From assembly GCA_963768075.1 (NCBI GenBank), contig CAVYHD010000033.1, positions 372,001 to 436,000 of the forward strand: a stretch of DNA of 64,000 nt, given 5' to 3'. The DNA comes from QHXW01 sp963768075. Its GTDB lineage: Bacteria; Acidobacteriota; Terriglobia; Bryobacterales; Bryobacteraceae. Below the pieces are notes generated by a model. The model saw only the letters and a program-made list of their open reading frames with translations. It made no database searches and was not told the origin of the DNA. The number at the start of each line of letters is the position of its first letter. The first letter of the stretch is position 1. The translations under genes and the position numbers were made by a program. This document shows, one piece after another, positions 27,844-37,544 of the stretch.

Positions 27844-28578
27844 CTAGAGTAGAGAGCCGGGCAGAATGGAACGGTATGCCCGTATGGTGGCTTGATAGCA
27901 ACCGCAGGAAACGGATTCCAGGCCACGCCGATCGATGAGCGTCACGCGCCCGCGCACGTACCGGATAAAACCGGCCTTCTTCAACATCCCCGTAGCCACA
28001 TTGACCGTCGCTCTTCGAACGCCAAGCATGTGAGCGAGAAACTCCTGTGTAAGGGGAAACACATCCTGAGCGGCACGATCGTGCGTCATGAGCAGCCACC
28101 GGGCGCAGCGCTGTTCCATGCTGTGCATTCTGTTACAGGCTGCTCCAAAGAGTACTTGCCGCATTAGCGCAAAGAGATGGCGATGCATCAAGTCGTGCAC
28201 CCGTGGCCGGCTACTCGTTACTTTCTGGAAGGCGTCGCGGTCGATCCGTGCGGCATTGCCAGGTAATTGGATGATGCTCAGGCTCATCGCTCCTTGCTTC
28301 TGAATGAGCTCTGAAGCTCCGATAACCCCTTCCCGGCCGACCGTAGCCATTTCCATCGACGGCTGATCATTAGTGGTGACCAGCAGGGAAACCATGCAAG
28401 TTATGGGGAAGTAAACGAAATCGATAGGGTCTTCCTGACGATACAGCCGTTTGCGAAACTTCAGAGGAACCACTTTGGCCCCACGCATCAGTTCCTCGTA
28501 GTCTGCCGGCTCCAAACTGGCGAGGAGAAGGTTCTTCCTGGGGTCAGAATCACGCTGTTTCTGAGTCTGTAAGGACAT
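27844..28578 (-). CDS. Crp/Fnr-family transcriptional regulator
   Basis: A 244-residue regulator with a cyclic-nucleotide-binding-like N-terminal barrel (LYRQEDPIDFVYFPITCMVSLLV) and a C-terminal winged HTH (LTQEFLAHMLGVRRATVNVATGMLKKAGFIRY), ending in a CGCY segment. There is no clustered cysteine set for an Fnr iron-sulfur centre at the N-terminus, and the cAMP-contact Arg is not obvious, so the signal is unknown. ATG 28578 is preceded by CGGAG. An inverted repeat, GCATGG-N13-CCATGC, lies 16 bases upstream (28594-28618). Confidence 0.87.
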   Translation of the reverse strand: MSLQTQKQRDSDPRKNLLLASLEPADYEELMRGAKVVPLKFRKRLYRQEDPIDFVYFPITCMVSLLVTTNDQPSMEMATVGREGVIGASELIQKQGAMSLSIIQLPGNAARIDRDAFQKVTSSRPRVHDLMHRHLFALMRQVLFGAACNRMHSMEQRCARWLLMTHDRAAQDVFPLTQEFLAHMLGVRRATVNVATGMLKKAGFIRYVRGRVTLIDRRGLESVSCGCYQATIRAYRSILPGSLL

Positions 28579-28593
28579 GCCGCTCCGAGCCGT

Positions 28594-28618
28594 GCATGGT
28601 GGGACACAACTCCCATGC
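28594..28618 (-). promoter_or_regulatory. Inverted repeat upstream of the Crp/Fnr gene
   Basis: GCATGG and CCATGC separated by 13 bases, just upstream of the regulator's start. It could be an autoregulatory operator or a leader hairpin; position is the only support. Confidence 0.3.
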
Positions 28619-28750
28619 AACAAAAAAGCCGTGTCACGACTTTTCAGGAGCGCTGCTCGGCGGGATTGTCGGGCCGACGATTCTGGAAAGGGGTACGAAT
28701 TAGGTGCTGTCTTTAGTGTTGCACAGAAACGCGTTCGAGTATGTGGGTAA

Positions 28751-29155
28751 TCAAGCGCGGAAGCGGCCGTCGATCTCGACCTGATAGCCGCTGGCCAGGC
28801 GGTTGGTCTCGTTAGCCATTCCGACGATGGCCATCAGCTCGGCCAGCATGCCATCGGTCATGCCGGCTTTGCGCGCGGCCGCGGTATGGGAGGCGATGCA
28901 GTAGGGGCACTGGTTGGTCGCGCTGACGGCGAGATAGATCATCTCTTTGGTGACGGCGTCAATCGCTCCAGGCGCCATGATCTCCTTGATACTGAGCCAG
29001 GTGCGGCGCAGGGTTGCGGGATCGTGCGCCAGCGCTTTCCAGAAGTTATTGATCCAATCGGTGCGGCGCGTGGCCATAATGTCGTCGTAGATGGCCCGCA
29101 CTTCGGCACTCGCGTTTTCGTATTCGATCAATCCCAAGGTGGCCATACGGGCCAA
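28751..29155 (-). CDS. Carboxymuconolactone decarboxylase/AhpD-like protein
   Basis: A 134-residue helical protein with the AhpD-type redox motif CPYCIASHTAAARKAGM near residue 83. The two cysteines and His reduce peroxides or protein disulfides in AhpD relatives. KEMIYLAVSATNQ before it is typical of the family. It stands 36 bases upstream (in sequence order on this strand, downstream) of the large Oar receptor gene; co-transcription with that receptor is possible. Physiological partner unknown. Confidence 0.86.
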   Translation of the reverse strand: MARMATLGLIEYENASAEVRAIYDDIMATRRTDWINNFWKALAHDPATLRRTWLSIKEIMAPGAIDAVTKEMIYLAVSATNQCPYCIASHTAAARKAGMTDGMLAELMAIVGMANETNRLASGYQVEIDGRFRA

Positions 29156-29191
29156 TCTATCAGATAACGAGGGACGGAGCCCTCATTTCCT

Positions 29192-32100
29192 CTAGAACTG
29201 AATGCGCAGCGCGATCTGGAGCAGGCGGGGATCGTAAGTGGCGCTGATCGTCCCAAAGTTACCGTTCGTCGGCTCCAATAGATTGCAGCTCGTGACGCCA
29301 TTTACACCCGGGGCGCAACCCGGATTGAAGAACTGAGCGTGATTGAAGACGTTGAATGCCTCCAAACGGAGCTCGGCCTTCCACTTTTCCCCGAAATTGA
29401 AAGCCTTAGCGAGAGCGATATCCAGGTTGGTGCGGTCCGGCCCACGGAAGGCATTGCGGGGCAGCGTGCCGTAGGTGCGCTGGTCGGCGGTAGGGATGGC
29501 GTCGCTGCTGAACGAAGCCGGAACCACAAAATCATTCGGATTGAACCAGTAATTTCCAGTGACGCCGTTGATGGTTTGTGTCTGGCTAGGGTTCAGGATC
29601 TGGACCTGGGAAGTTGTGAGGTTGGGCCGCACGAGATTTTGGTCACCCGCCCCAGAGGGGCCGGGAGGTCCGAGCGGGTATACCTGAAGGCCGGCGTTCA
29701 CATCGAGCGGGAAGCCCGTGCGGAAGCTGAAGATCGGATAGAGGCTCCAGCCGCGAGTCAGGAGCTTTGGCCCGCCCACCCAGCGATCGAACGGAATGTC
29801 CCAGCCGGCACTAAAGGAAAGGCGCTGGCGGACGTCCTGATCGGAGGACGCGCGAAACATATTTTCATCATAGTAAGGAACCTGGGAGCTACGCTGGCGA
29901 AAACCGGAGGCGTCGTCGATACTATGCGACCAGGTATAAGCCAACGTGAAGAAGGTATTGCCCACGGCATGCCAGTCCGCGTATTGCCGGGTCACGCTGG
30001 CCTCGAGACCGTTGTATTCCTGGTTGGCGACATTTTCGAAAGTGTCCAGGCTACCGAATCCGTTCGCTGCGGGCAGCCCATACTCGACGTTGAGCAACCG
30101 GTTATCGGTTCCGAGGATCATGGGATTTTCGTCGACAAGCGAAGTCAGCTTGTGAGCGGAACTTCCCACGTAGGTTAACTCGCCGACCAGGCTATGCGCC
30201 AGCTCCTGCTGCACGCTGAAACTATAGTCGTAGACGTACGGCGTGCGCAGGTGGGGATCCACAAAGAAAACCGAACCGCCGCCAAATGGCAGATCGCCGG
30301 CGTCGGCGAAATTGATATTCTTGGATGGCGGTTGCGAGGGGAATGGATCGGGGGCGCCCTCAGCCCCAAACGGATTCGACAGATAGTTGACGGGCCCGGC
30401 GGGATTGGCGGAGAGCGGATTGAACCCCAGGAACCCGACGCCGAAGAACGGGGCCTGCCCGTTGAACTGGAGGTTGTCTTCCCCTTTGAGGATGTCGTAG
30501 AAGACGCCGAAGCCGGTGCGGATACTGGTCTTGCCGTTGCCAAAGACATCCCAGGCGATGCCTACGCGCGGAGCCCAGTTGTTCTTGTCGGGAAAGTTCG
30601 CGCCACGCGGCGCGCCGGGGTCGCCCGGAAACACCAGCCCGATCGGAGCATTCACGAAGCGCTGAGACTGGTCCCCGGGAATGATGGAGAACGTGCGGCC
30701 TTGGGTATCCAGTTTGGGGGAAGCATACTCATAGCGAATGCCCAGTGTGAGCGTAAGGTTCTTTCGCAAGTGCCATTCGTCCTGAGCGAAGAAATTGATT
30801 TGCTTGCTCCGGATATTGGAGGGGGCGGCTCCGTACTGCTCAAAATAATCCGGAAGGCCGAACAGGAAATCGGCTAGAGAGTTTCCGGAACCGATTCCAC
30901 CCGAGGTGCCGGAAAACCCGAACAGTCCATCGACCAGGAAATCATACACGGTGTTGTTTTGATAGGCCGAGAAATCCGCGCCGAACTTCCAGTTGTGCCG
31001 GCCGCGAATCCAGGTGAACGTATCGGCATACGCGTAAGTAGTGTTGAAATATGTAGTCGGGCCTGAGTAATCGAATCCCGTGTCGAGGCCGGAAGCGAAG
31101 CTTAACAGCGGCGGCCCTGTGGCATGGTCGGAGGGGATGTTCATGCCAAGCTGCGAAGCTGTCGGAAGTGTGGTGGCCGGCTGCGCCTGCAACGTGTCGG
31201 ACCGCTGGATGGTGATGCGGGCTTCATTCAGGAGAGTGGGGGAAAAGGTCTTGGCATAGACCACGTTGCCGAAATACTGGGTGAATTTCGTAATGTCCGG
31301 ATAGCCTGCCACATTGGCGCCGAAGGTGAACGGACTCAGCTGCGGATTCCTGTTCCAGCCCAGCGTCGCTGATACCCGGTCATTGGGTGTGATGAGATAG
31401 TCGATCTTGCCGGTCAGCTCGTCGCGATTGTCGGTGGAGGATGCCTCAGGAAACAGCGTGCCGGTGGAAGAGCTGGGAAGCAGACCAGCCTTGATGTAAG
31501 CCTGCGCCACAGGATCGATGCGGGCGGGGTCAATAATAGCCTGGGACGCCAGGTTTGGATTGGGTTGGAAATAGGGAAACTGTTGCAGGAAGCTGGACAC
31601 CAGGGGATCCGGGCCGCCATTTACGGCATGCGAGAAATCGCCCGTCAACTCAGCCGGCGTGTATACCGAAACTCCGGGGTTGGTGGAGACGGCCGACTGG
31701 CGCTGGCCCTGGTAGCCGACGAAGAAGAAGAGGTGATCGTGCCCGTGGATGATCTTTGGAATCGTGACCGGCCCGCCGAGAGTGCCACCGAACTGTTCCC
31801 GTTTCAGGACAGGTACCGGCAGGTCGTTTATGTTATTGAAAAACGAGTTGGCGTTAAAGGCGTCGTTTCGCACGTAGTCGAACAGGCTGCCGTGGAGCTG
31901 GTTCGTGCCTGATTTGGTGACCACGCTGATGATGCCGCCGGCGTTGCGTCCGTATTCGGCGGTGTAGTTGTTCTGGAGGACCTTGAACTCGGCGACGGTG
32001 TCGGGATTGGGGTTATACACGACGCCGTTATCGAGCAGGTCGTTATTCATCCCGCCATCGAGCAGGAAAGTGACGGAATCGGAACGGCCGCCGCCAACGC

Positions 32101-32620
32101 TATAGGTGCCCGCTGAGTTGGAATCCGGATTCGTCTCAAGCACACCAGGCAAAGTGAGCGCCAGATCGAGCACGTTGCGGCCGTTCAGCGGAAGCTCTTG
32201 CACGGGACGGCCGGTCACGGACTGGCCAATGGTGGAGTTGACGGTTTCCACGTTGAGGCTTTCGGCTTCTACTACCACGGTTTCAGTGGTCTTGCCGATG
32301 GCCAGCGGGATGTCGACGCGAAGCGTTTGGCTAATGAGCAATTCGTGGGGATCGGTGATCACCTTGCTGAAACCGGGACTTTCCGCGGTGACCCGGTACT
32401 TTCCGATGGGGAGGTCGAGAACCTGGTAGGTTCCATCCGGACCGGAGACGGTTTGCCGCTTCTCATTGGTGGCAATGTTCGTCACCGCGATGCTTGCCCC
32501 GGGAACGACAGCGCCCTGGGGATCGGTGATGACCCCGACGATGCGGCCGTTCGTGTTTTGTGCAAATCCACACGCCGCGACACAAAAAAGCAGAAAAAGA
32601 TACAGAAAGACGTTTTTCAT
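29192..32620 (-). CDS. Oar-like TonB-dependent outer-membrane receptor
   Basis: An intact 1142-residue receptor: signal peptide (FLYLFLLFCVAACGFAQ), carboxypeptidase-regulatory domain (GRIVGVITDPQGAVVPGASIAVTN), plug segment with LPLNGRNVLDLALTLPG and YGRNAGGIISVVTKSGTNQLHG, then a long beta-barrel ending LLQIALRIQF with the terminal aromatic residue. It imports or binds large substrates at the outer membrane with TonB energy. It shares the architecture of the frameshifted receptor at 4927-8473 but differs in sequence. A 20-bp palindrome lies 28 bases upstream of its start. Confidence 0.93.
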   Translation of the reverse strand: MKNVFLYLFLLFCVAACGFAQNTNGRIVGVITDPQGAVVPGASIAVTNIATNEKRQTVSGPDGTYQVLDLPIGKYRVTAESPGFSKVITDPHELLISQTLRVDIPLAIGKTTETVVVEAESLNVETVNSTIGQSVTGRPVQELPLNGRNVLDLALTLPGVLETNPDSNSAGTYSVGGGRSDSVTFLLDGGMNNDLLDNGVVYNPNPDTVAEFKVLQNNYTAEYGRNAGGIISVVTKSGTNQLHGSLFDYVRNDAFNANSFFNNINDLPVPVLKREQFGGTLGGPVTIPKIIHGHDHLFFFVGYQGQRQSAVSTNPGVSVYTPAELTGDFSHAVNGGPDPLVSSFLQQFPYFQPNPNLASQAIIDPARIDPVAQAYIKAGLLPSSSTGTLFPEASSTDNRDELTGKIDYLITPNDRVSATLGWNRNPQLSPFTFGANVAGYPDITKFTQYFGNVVYAKTFSPTLLNEARITIQRSDTLQAQPATTLPTASQLGMNIPSDHATGPPLLSFASGLDTGFDYSGPTTYFNTTYAYADTFTWIRGRHNWKFGADFSAYQNNTVYDFLVDGLFGFSGTSGGIGSGNSLADFLFGLPDYFEQYGAAPSNIRSKQINFFAQDEWHLRKNLTLTLGIRYEYASPKLDTQGRTFSIIPGDQSQRFVNAPIGLVFPGDPGAPRGANFPDKNNWAPRVGIAWDVFGNGKTSIRTGFGVFYDILKGEDNLQFNGQAPFFGVGFLGFNPLSANPAGPVNYLSNPFGAEGAPDPFPSQPPSKNINFADAGDLPFGGGSVFFVDPHLRTPYVYDYSFSVQQELAHSLVGELTYVGSSAHKLTSLVDENPMILGTDNRLLNVEYGLPAANGFGSLDTFENVANQEYNGLEASVTRQYADWHAVGNTFFTLAYTWSHSIDDASGFRQRSSQVPYYDENMFRASSDQDVRQRLSFSAGWDIPFDRWVGGPKLLTRGWSLYPIFSFRTGFPLDVNAGLQVYPLGPPGPSGAGDQNLVRPNLTTSQVQILNPSQTQTINGVTGNYWFNPNDFVVPASFSSDAIPTADQRTYGTLPRNAFRGPDRTNLDIALAKAFNFGEKWKAELRLEAFNVFNHAQFFNPGCAPGVNGVTSCNLLEPTNGNFGTISATYDPRLLQIALRIQF

Positions 32621-32648
32621 AAAACCCCGACTTTCCGCTCAACCAGGA

Positions 32649-32668
32649 GCTAATCCGTAGAAATTAGC
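32649..32668 (-). promoter_or_regulatory. Palindrome upstream of the Oar receptor
   Basis: GCTAAT and ATTAGC separated by eight bases, 28 bases before the receptor start. It could be an operator or leader hairpin. I found no second copy. Confidence 0.3.
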
Positions 32669-32792
32669 TTGCCAAAGGAGAGGTCGTTTACGCAACTGTA
32701 AGGCGGTGCCTAAAAAGTCACAATCGCGCTGTGTCGAGACGGCATTTTTTGGGGGTTAGTGGGACTTCGGTGGATTAGACCGATGCCAAATG

Positions 32793-33644
32793 TTACAAAA
32801 GGCTACACTCGGTATGGTTGAGCTCCAGCACAACGGTGTCCAGCAGATGTTCGTAGTCAGGTCCGGACTCGCCGTGCCCCCTGGGCATAAGATCGTCGAT
32901 GCCGGCTGGGTCCCATTCCTGAGTGGAGCCTACGGTATGAAAACCACTGATACTGGCGGCTGCGCACGCTGCCTGGACCAGCAAGCGTGACGCTGGCGTC
33001 GCGGGCGTGACTTCCTCATGGTGGTGGGCGATTACGTCCACTAATGCAGCGGGGAAATTCCAGGCGGTGGAAAGACTGTGCCCGATCTGGCAATGATCGG
33101 CGTCGCAGAGTTTGCGTTCCACCTCCCGTTTGTCAAAGCCGCCGGTTTGAATATGGTCCAGGAGCGCCACGTACTCGTCCGGGAACAGCATCAGCAGCGC
33201 GATGCGGCCGATATCATGCAGCATCCCCGCGGTATAGGCGGCGGACGGGTCCAGATCGCAGTATTTGACGAGTTTCTCGCACCAGAGAGCGGTAGCCAGA
33301 TTGTGCCGCCAGCAGCGGCGCAGAAAAGCATTGTCGTTTTCGCCCAGGTAGTTCTTCATGGCAATCGTAACGGCGATGTCCCGCACCCGGTCCGCCCCTA
33401 CCACCACCACGGCTTGCAGGATACTCGCAATCCGGTGTCTGCAGGCAAGCAGTGCCGAGTTCGCGACACGAAGCACCTGGCTCGATAAGGCGGCATCTAA
33501 AGCGAATGCCCGGGCGACTTCGCGAAAGTGTACCTGCTCATCGCTGACGAGCTGGACGAGCCGGCAAGCAACTGGCGAGAAGGGAGGCAGAGACTGGACT
33601 CGGGCCGCCAGCCCGAGGTCAATTGGCGGAGGGGATGCGATCAA
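32793..33644 (-). CDS. HDOD-domain signalling protein
   Basis: A 283-residue protein spanned by an HDOD domain: LPPFSPVACRLVQLVSDEQVHFREVARAFALDAALSSQVLRVANS at the start, then AGMLHDIGRIALL and VIAHHHE. HDOD proteins bind signalling partners and act in cyclic-nucleotide, chemotaxis or stress networks, usually without HD phosphodiesterase activity. No fused output domain. Divergent from the ECF sigma operon with a 205-base gap. Confidence 0.86.
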   Translation of the reverse strand: MIASPPPIDLGLAARVQSLPPFSPVACRLVQLVSDEQVHFREVARAFALDAALSSQVLRVANSALLACRHRIASILQAVVVVGADRVRDIAVTIAMKNYLGENDNAFLRRCWRHNLATALWCEKLVKYCDLDPSAAYTAGMLHDIGRIALLMLFPDEYVALLDHIQTGGFDKREVERKLCDADHCQIGHSLSTAWNFPAALVDVIAHHHEEVTPATPASRLLVQAACAAASISGFHTVGSTQEWDPAGIDDLMPRGHGESGPDYEHLLDTVVLELNHTECSLL

Positions 33645-33849
33645 GCTAACTCCTAAGGATCTAATCGGCCAGCGCCCTAAGGACCTTTACGGCATTTCGG
33701 TATGCGGACGACCCCGAGGTGCGATTCTCGCAGCCGCGGGAAGCAGGCATGCCGTTGTCAGTTTGCCTGTGCGACAGGCCGAAACATTTTCTCGTAATAA
33801 CCGGAAAAACCGGGTGGCCGTCTGTTATCTCTGTAGCAGAGCGTCGTGA

Positions 33850-34428
33850 ATGCAAAGAATTTCTGCAGCAGACGGGCTGTCGCTGGAGGCGCCGGAGAGC
33901 GTGCTGGAGCTCGAATCCCCGAATGGCTCGTGCGGCGCCGAGACGGATCCCAAGCGGATCGCGAGTTTGATTTTCGAACAGCAGCGCGTGCCCGTATGCC
34001 GCTACCTGGTTTCTCTCGGGCTTCGCCCGGCGGTTGCCAGCGAGATCGTGCAGGAAGTTTTTTTTCGGTTGTACCGGCACCTGCAGTCGAAGGGCGGCAA
34101 TGAGAATCTCCGCGGTTGGGTGTTTCGCGTGGCGCACAATCTGGGGGTCAACGAATTGAAGCGCACGGGAACCGCCGAAGCAGAACCAGGGGAGACGGAA
34201 GCAGACCCAGGAGGCGATCCCGAGCAAGCGCTGTTGCGCAAGGAACGGATCAGCCGCATGCGGGCCGCCATCCGGGCGCTGCCGCGCCGCCAGCAGGAAT
34301 GCTTGCACCTTCGCGCTCAGGGATTGCGGTACCGTGAGATCGGGGAAGTGCTGAGAATCGGGGTTTCGAGCGTGGCCGAATCGCTGCAGCGCGCCATGGA
34401 AACGCTCGCGAGGTCGTGCCATGAGTGA
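33850..34428 (+). CDS. ECF-family RNA polymerase sigma factor
   Basis: A 192-residue sigma-70-like factor. Region 2 is LRPAVASEIVQEVFFRLYRHLQ with NLRGWVFRVAHNLGVNELKR; region 4 is AIRALPRRQQECLHLRAQGLRYREIGEVLRIGVSSVAESLQRA. The first 30 residues are extra and acidic. The stop overlaps the start of the anti-sigma gene by eight bases, the usual coupling for such pairs. It probably directs transcription of its own operon and envelope genes when released. Confidence 0.9.
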   Translation: MQRISAADGLSLEAPESVLELESPNGSCGAETDPKRIASLIFEQQRVPVCRYLVSLGLRPAVASEIVQEVFFRLYRHLQSKGGNENLRGWVFRVAHNLGVNELKRTGTAEAEPGETEADPGGDPEQALLRKERISRMRAAIRALPRRQQECLHLRAQGLRYREIGEVLRIGVSSVAESLQRAMETLARSCHE

Positions 34429-35143
34429 ATTCGATCGCAAATGCCTGGGAGACACCTTGCTGCTGCGAGCGCTCGACGAGGAGTTGGCGCCGCGGAAGGC
34501 CTGGCTGGTGAAACTCCATCTGGATCACTGTGAGCCTTGCCGGGCGCGGCTCGAGGAAATGCGGCGGATCACTGCGCAGGTGGGGGAATTGCAGCAAGTT
34601 GCGCTGCCCCCAGACGATGTCCGGACTTTCGCGGCACGGCTGGAGTGGGAAGCGTCAGGGGAGGCGCCGCAGCATTCGCGAACACGGTGGTTCACGCCGC
34701 CGCGGGCGCTCTGGCAGCAGCTTGCCTGGTGCGGCGCGCTCGGGTTCCTGATTCTTATAAGCGTGAAATTGTGGATACCGCGGACGGGCAGTACCGTTTC
34801 ACGCGTGGCGCGGCCGGCACAGGCGCCGGCACCTATTCCGCAGCAACTCGTGGCGAGTAGGACGCCGACGAAACGTGTGCGCCGGGCGCGCCGGTTTGTG
34901 GAGAGGCCGGCTCCACCGGCGGCGGTGGCGTCCAAAGAGGTGGTGACGCCGTTCTTCCCGCTTCCGTTTTCCGACGCGGCTTTGCCTCTGGATGAAGCCT
35001 CGGTGATTCGGGTGGATCTGCCTCGCTCGGCGCTGGAGTTGACGGGCCTGCCGGTGGAAGAAAACCGGCGCAACGAGCGTATTCGCGCGGATCTGGTTTT
35101 GGGCGCGGACGGCCTCGCACGCGCGATTCGTTTTATTCGATAG
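34421..35143 (+). CDS. Membrane anti-sigma factor with zinc-finger motif
   Basis: A 240-residue protein. The N-terminal cytosolic part has the ZAS-type HLDHCEPC motif (residues about 31-38), then a single membrane helix (about 103-122, LAWCGALGFLILISVKLWI), a proline-rich linker, and a small external domain ending ADLVLGADGLARAIRFIR. It would hold the adjacent ECF sigma factor inactive until an envelope signal arrives. It overlaps the sigma gene and is followed 26 bases later by an exported protein. Confidence 0.84.
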   Translation: MSEFDRKCLGDTLLLRALDEELAPRKAWLVKLHLDHCEPCRARLEEMRRITAQVGELQQVALPPDDVRTFAARLEWEASGEAPQHSRTRWFTPPRALWQQLAWCGALGFLILISVKLWIPRTGSTVSRVARPAQAPAPIPQQLVASRTPTKRVRRARRFVERPAPPAAVASKEVVTPFFPLPFSDAALPLDEASVIRVDLPRSALELTGLPVEENRRNERIRADLVLGADGLARAIRFIR

Positions 35144-35169
35144 ATTTGAGAGAAGGGAAACGCACCCAC

Positions 35170-36093
35170 ATGAGCATTCGATGGCACTATACGTTTGTAC
35201 TGACGGCGGCGCTGTTCCGCTGTGCATTCGCGCAGGAAAGCGCCAACGTCACAGTTCGACACGACATCCAGTACTTCCACACGGAGATCGGTCCCGGCGA
35301 TAAGGTCGTCAAGAGTGCACCTTACACCGCCGAAGCTGTCACAGAGACCGTGCAAACACTGGCTAATGGCAACCGCATCGTGCACAAGAGCACGGCACAA
35401 CTGGCGCGCGACAGCGAAGGCCGCACCCGCAGGGAGCAGACGATGGACTTAGTGGGGCCGTGGGCGGCTGGCGGTGAACCGATGAAGCTGATCACGTTGA
35501 ACGACCCGGTGGCGGGAGTCACTTACCACCTCGACCCCAAGACCAATACGGCGACGAGATTTTCTTCCGGCCACGGGGCGGTGCCGCCTCCACTGGGTAC
35601 AGATGCAGGGCCAACGTTTTTCTTTCAATCTTCGCCTGACGGACAGGCAGTCGGTGGCGGGGCTGTTAAGACCAAAGCGGAGGCCGTGGCGACAGTCGGC
35701 TTCGCCGGGGGGGCCATTACGGCGGGTCCTAGCACGGTCATGAGTTTCAAAATGAAGGATCCGGGCGAGGTGACGAGCGAGTCTCTCGGACAGCAGACCA
35801 TTGAGGGCATCCCGACGACGGGCACCCGTACGACGCGGACGATTGCGGCGGGCGCTATCGGCAATGAGCAGCCCATCGAGGTGACATCGGAAACCTGGTA
35901 TTCGCCCGACTTGCAGATGGTCGTTATGAGCAAGCACAACGACCCGCAGATCGGCGAGACCACATACACGCTCACAAATATCCAGCGTGGCTCGCCGCCG
36001 CAGTCGCTGTTCGAGGTGCCGGCGAATTACACCGTGCGCGAAGAGAAGCCGATAGTTTTTGATGCGCCCTCTACCAGCGCGCCTTCCAAGTAG
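35170..36093 (+). CDS. Exported protein of unknown function in sigma/anti-sigma operon
   Basis: A 307-residue protein with a signal peptide (FVLTAALFRCAFAQ) followed by beta-rich sequence with TVQTLANGNRIVHKSTAQLARDSEGRTRREQT and ETWYSPDLQMVVMSKHNDPQIGETTYTLTNI. These phrases recur in acidobacterial secreted proteins of unknown role. Its place directly after the anti-sigma factor suggests it is a sensor or target of that envelope-stress pathway. ATG 35170 starts the signal peptide; an upstream start at 35146 lacks one. Confidence 0.78.
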   Translation: MSIRWHYTFVLTAALFRCAFAQESANVTVRHDIQYFHTEIGPGDKVVKSAPYTAEAVTETVQTLANGNRIVHKSTAQLARDSEGRTRREQTMDLVGPWAAGGEPMKLITLNDPVAGVTYHLDPKTNTATRFSSGHGAVPPPLGTDAGPTFFFQSSPDGQAVGGGAVKTKAEAVATVGFAGGAITAGPSTVMSFKMKDPGEVTSESLGQQTIEGIPTTGTRTTRTIAAGAIGNEQPIEVTSETWYSPDLQMVVMSKHNDPQIGETTYTLTNIQRGSPPQSLFEVPANYTVREEKPIVFDAPSTSAPSK

Positions 36094-36171
36094 TTCCCCC
36101 GCGCATTCAGATGATGCTTCGCCTGTAATTCTGATAACATCGGCCACTCTCATGGAGTGCGGCCGCAACTA

Positions 36172-37308
36172 ATGCCGGTGAACCGTGCGGATATCGCCGT
36201 TGTTGGCGCAGGCATTCTGGGTCTGGCGCATGCCTACGCGGCGGCAAGCAAGGGCCGCTCGGTCGTAGTCTTCGAGCGCAGCCCGAGAGCCGAGGGCGCG
36301 TCGGTGCGAAATTTCGGCATGATCTGGCCGATTGGCCAGGCCGCCGGCGCCGCTCACCTCATGGCGCTGCGCAGCCGGGAGATCTGGCTGGAAGTGCTGC
36401 ACCGCGCTCACCTGCCTTACTTGGGCACGGGATCTCTTCACGTAACGTATCGAGACGACGAGGCGGCTGTCGCGCGCGAGTTCAGCGAAATTGCCCCAGC
36501 CCATGGATATGAATGCCAGTGGCTTTCCTCGGAGGCCGTGCTGTCGCGCAGCCGGGCCGTGCGTGCGGAGCATCTGAGGGGCGGCTTGTGGAGCCCGATC
36601 GAGCTGACCGTCGATCCCCGCTCCATCCTGGCCACGCTGCCCCTGTTCCTGGGCGAGCAAATGGGCGTACAGTTTCGTTTTGGCTGCGCCGTGCATGCCA
36701 TTGACCTGCCTAGGATCGACGCCGGGGACGAGCAATGGGAAGTCGATTCCGCCATCGTTTGTAGCGGGCACGATTTCGAGACGCTCTACCCCAGCCTGCT
36801 GCGAGATTGCGGTCTCATGCGATGCAAACTGCAGATGATGCGGACCGCCCCGCAGCCGGATGGATGGCGGCTCGGGCCGTCCCTGGCGGCGGGTCTCACG
36901 CTGCGCTTTTATCCCGCGTTCGAGATTTGTTCCACGCTTCCCGCGCTCAAGCGCCGCGTCGCCGCCGAAACACCCGGCTATGACCGCTGGGGAATTCATG
37001 TCCTCGTCTCACAAACCGAACCGGGTGAACTAACCCTCGGCGATTCCCACGAGTACGGCCAGGCTGTCGACATTTTTGACAAAGCTGAAATCGATCGTCT
37101 GATCCTCGACTACCTCGGCACTTTTTTCCAAGCGCCCGACCTCGCCATTTCCCGGCGCTGGCACGGCGTGTACGCTAAACATCCCACGCAGCCCTTTCTT
37201 TCGATATCGCCCGCCCCCGGAGTCCGTATCGTCACAGCCACCGGTGGCTCGGGCATGACTTTATCTTTCGGTCTGGCCGAACAAACCGCGTCGGAGATGG
37301 AGATGTGA
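36172..37308 (+). CDS. FAD-dependent oxidoreductase (TIGR03364-like, DAO fold)
   Basis: A 378-residue flavoprotein. ADIAVVGAGILGLAHAYAAASKGRSVVVFER is the FAD-binding GxGxxG fold, RNFGMIWPIGQ is a conserved loop, and VRIVTATGGSGMTLSFGLAE closes the FAD site. The pattern fits the family linked elsewhere to phosphonate breakdown, but no phosphonate gene is adjacent. It would oxidise an amine or amino acid. ATG 36172 is chosen; a GTG 15 bases upstream is possible. Confidence 0.8.
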   Translation: MPVNRADIAVVGAGILGLAHAYAAASKGRSVVVFERSPRAEGASVRNFGMIWPIGQAAGAAHLMALRSREIWLEVLHRAHLPYLGTGSLHVTYRDDEAAVAREFSEIAPAHGYECQWLSSEAVLSRSRAVRAEHLRGGLWSPIELTVDPRSILATLPLFLGEQMGVQFRFGCAVHAIDLPRIDAGDEQWEVDSAIVCSGHDFETLYPSLLRDCGLMRCKLQMMRTAPQPDGWRLGPSLAAGLTLRFYPAFEICSTLPALKRRVAAETPGYDRWGIHVLVSQTEPGELTLGDSHEYGQAVDIFDKAEIDRLILDYLGTFFQAPDLAISRRWHGVYAKHPTQPFLSISPAPGVRIVTATGGSGMTLSFGLAEQTASEMEM

Positions 37309-37544
37309 CTTACCGGCTAACACCACTTTGTCGGGGAAAAATGTAACCAAGTTACAACCAAAGATAATAGTTCCATACTTACTATCGTTGTTACAGCCGT
37401 AAGTTTTTTACGGTAACAATACGTTCTAAATGGCGTTTACAATTCGCAAATCACACCCTATTATTGAGTTGTAAAGTTTTACTGGCCCGGTAGATTCCGC
37501 GAGCATTCGAGATTCTGGCGAGCTGGTTCTTGAATGATGTGACT
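37309..37544. promoter_or_regulatory. AT-rich gap with GTTAC/GTAAC inverted repeats
   Basis: This 236-base region is much richer in A and T than its surroundings. TGTAAC-CAA-GTTACA lies at 37342-37356. A longer imperfect inverted repeat lies at 37390-37417: the left arm GTTACAGCCGTAA pairs with TTACGGTAAC, with a three-base bulge. It precedes a membrane protein gene and probably holds its promoter and operator, or a hairpin that ends the FAD gene transcript. Confidence 0.45.

Noticed and set aside
33760..33849. Autoregulated ECF promoter before the sigma gene
   Set aside because: No clear AAC-type -35 and CGT-type -10 pair could be placed with confidence.
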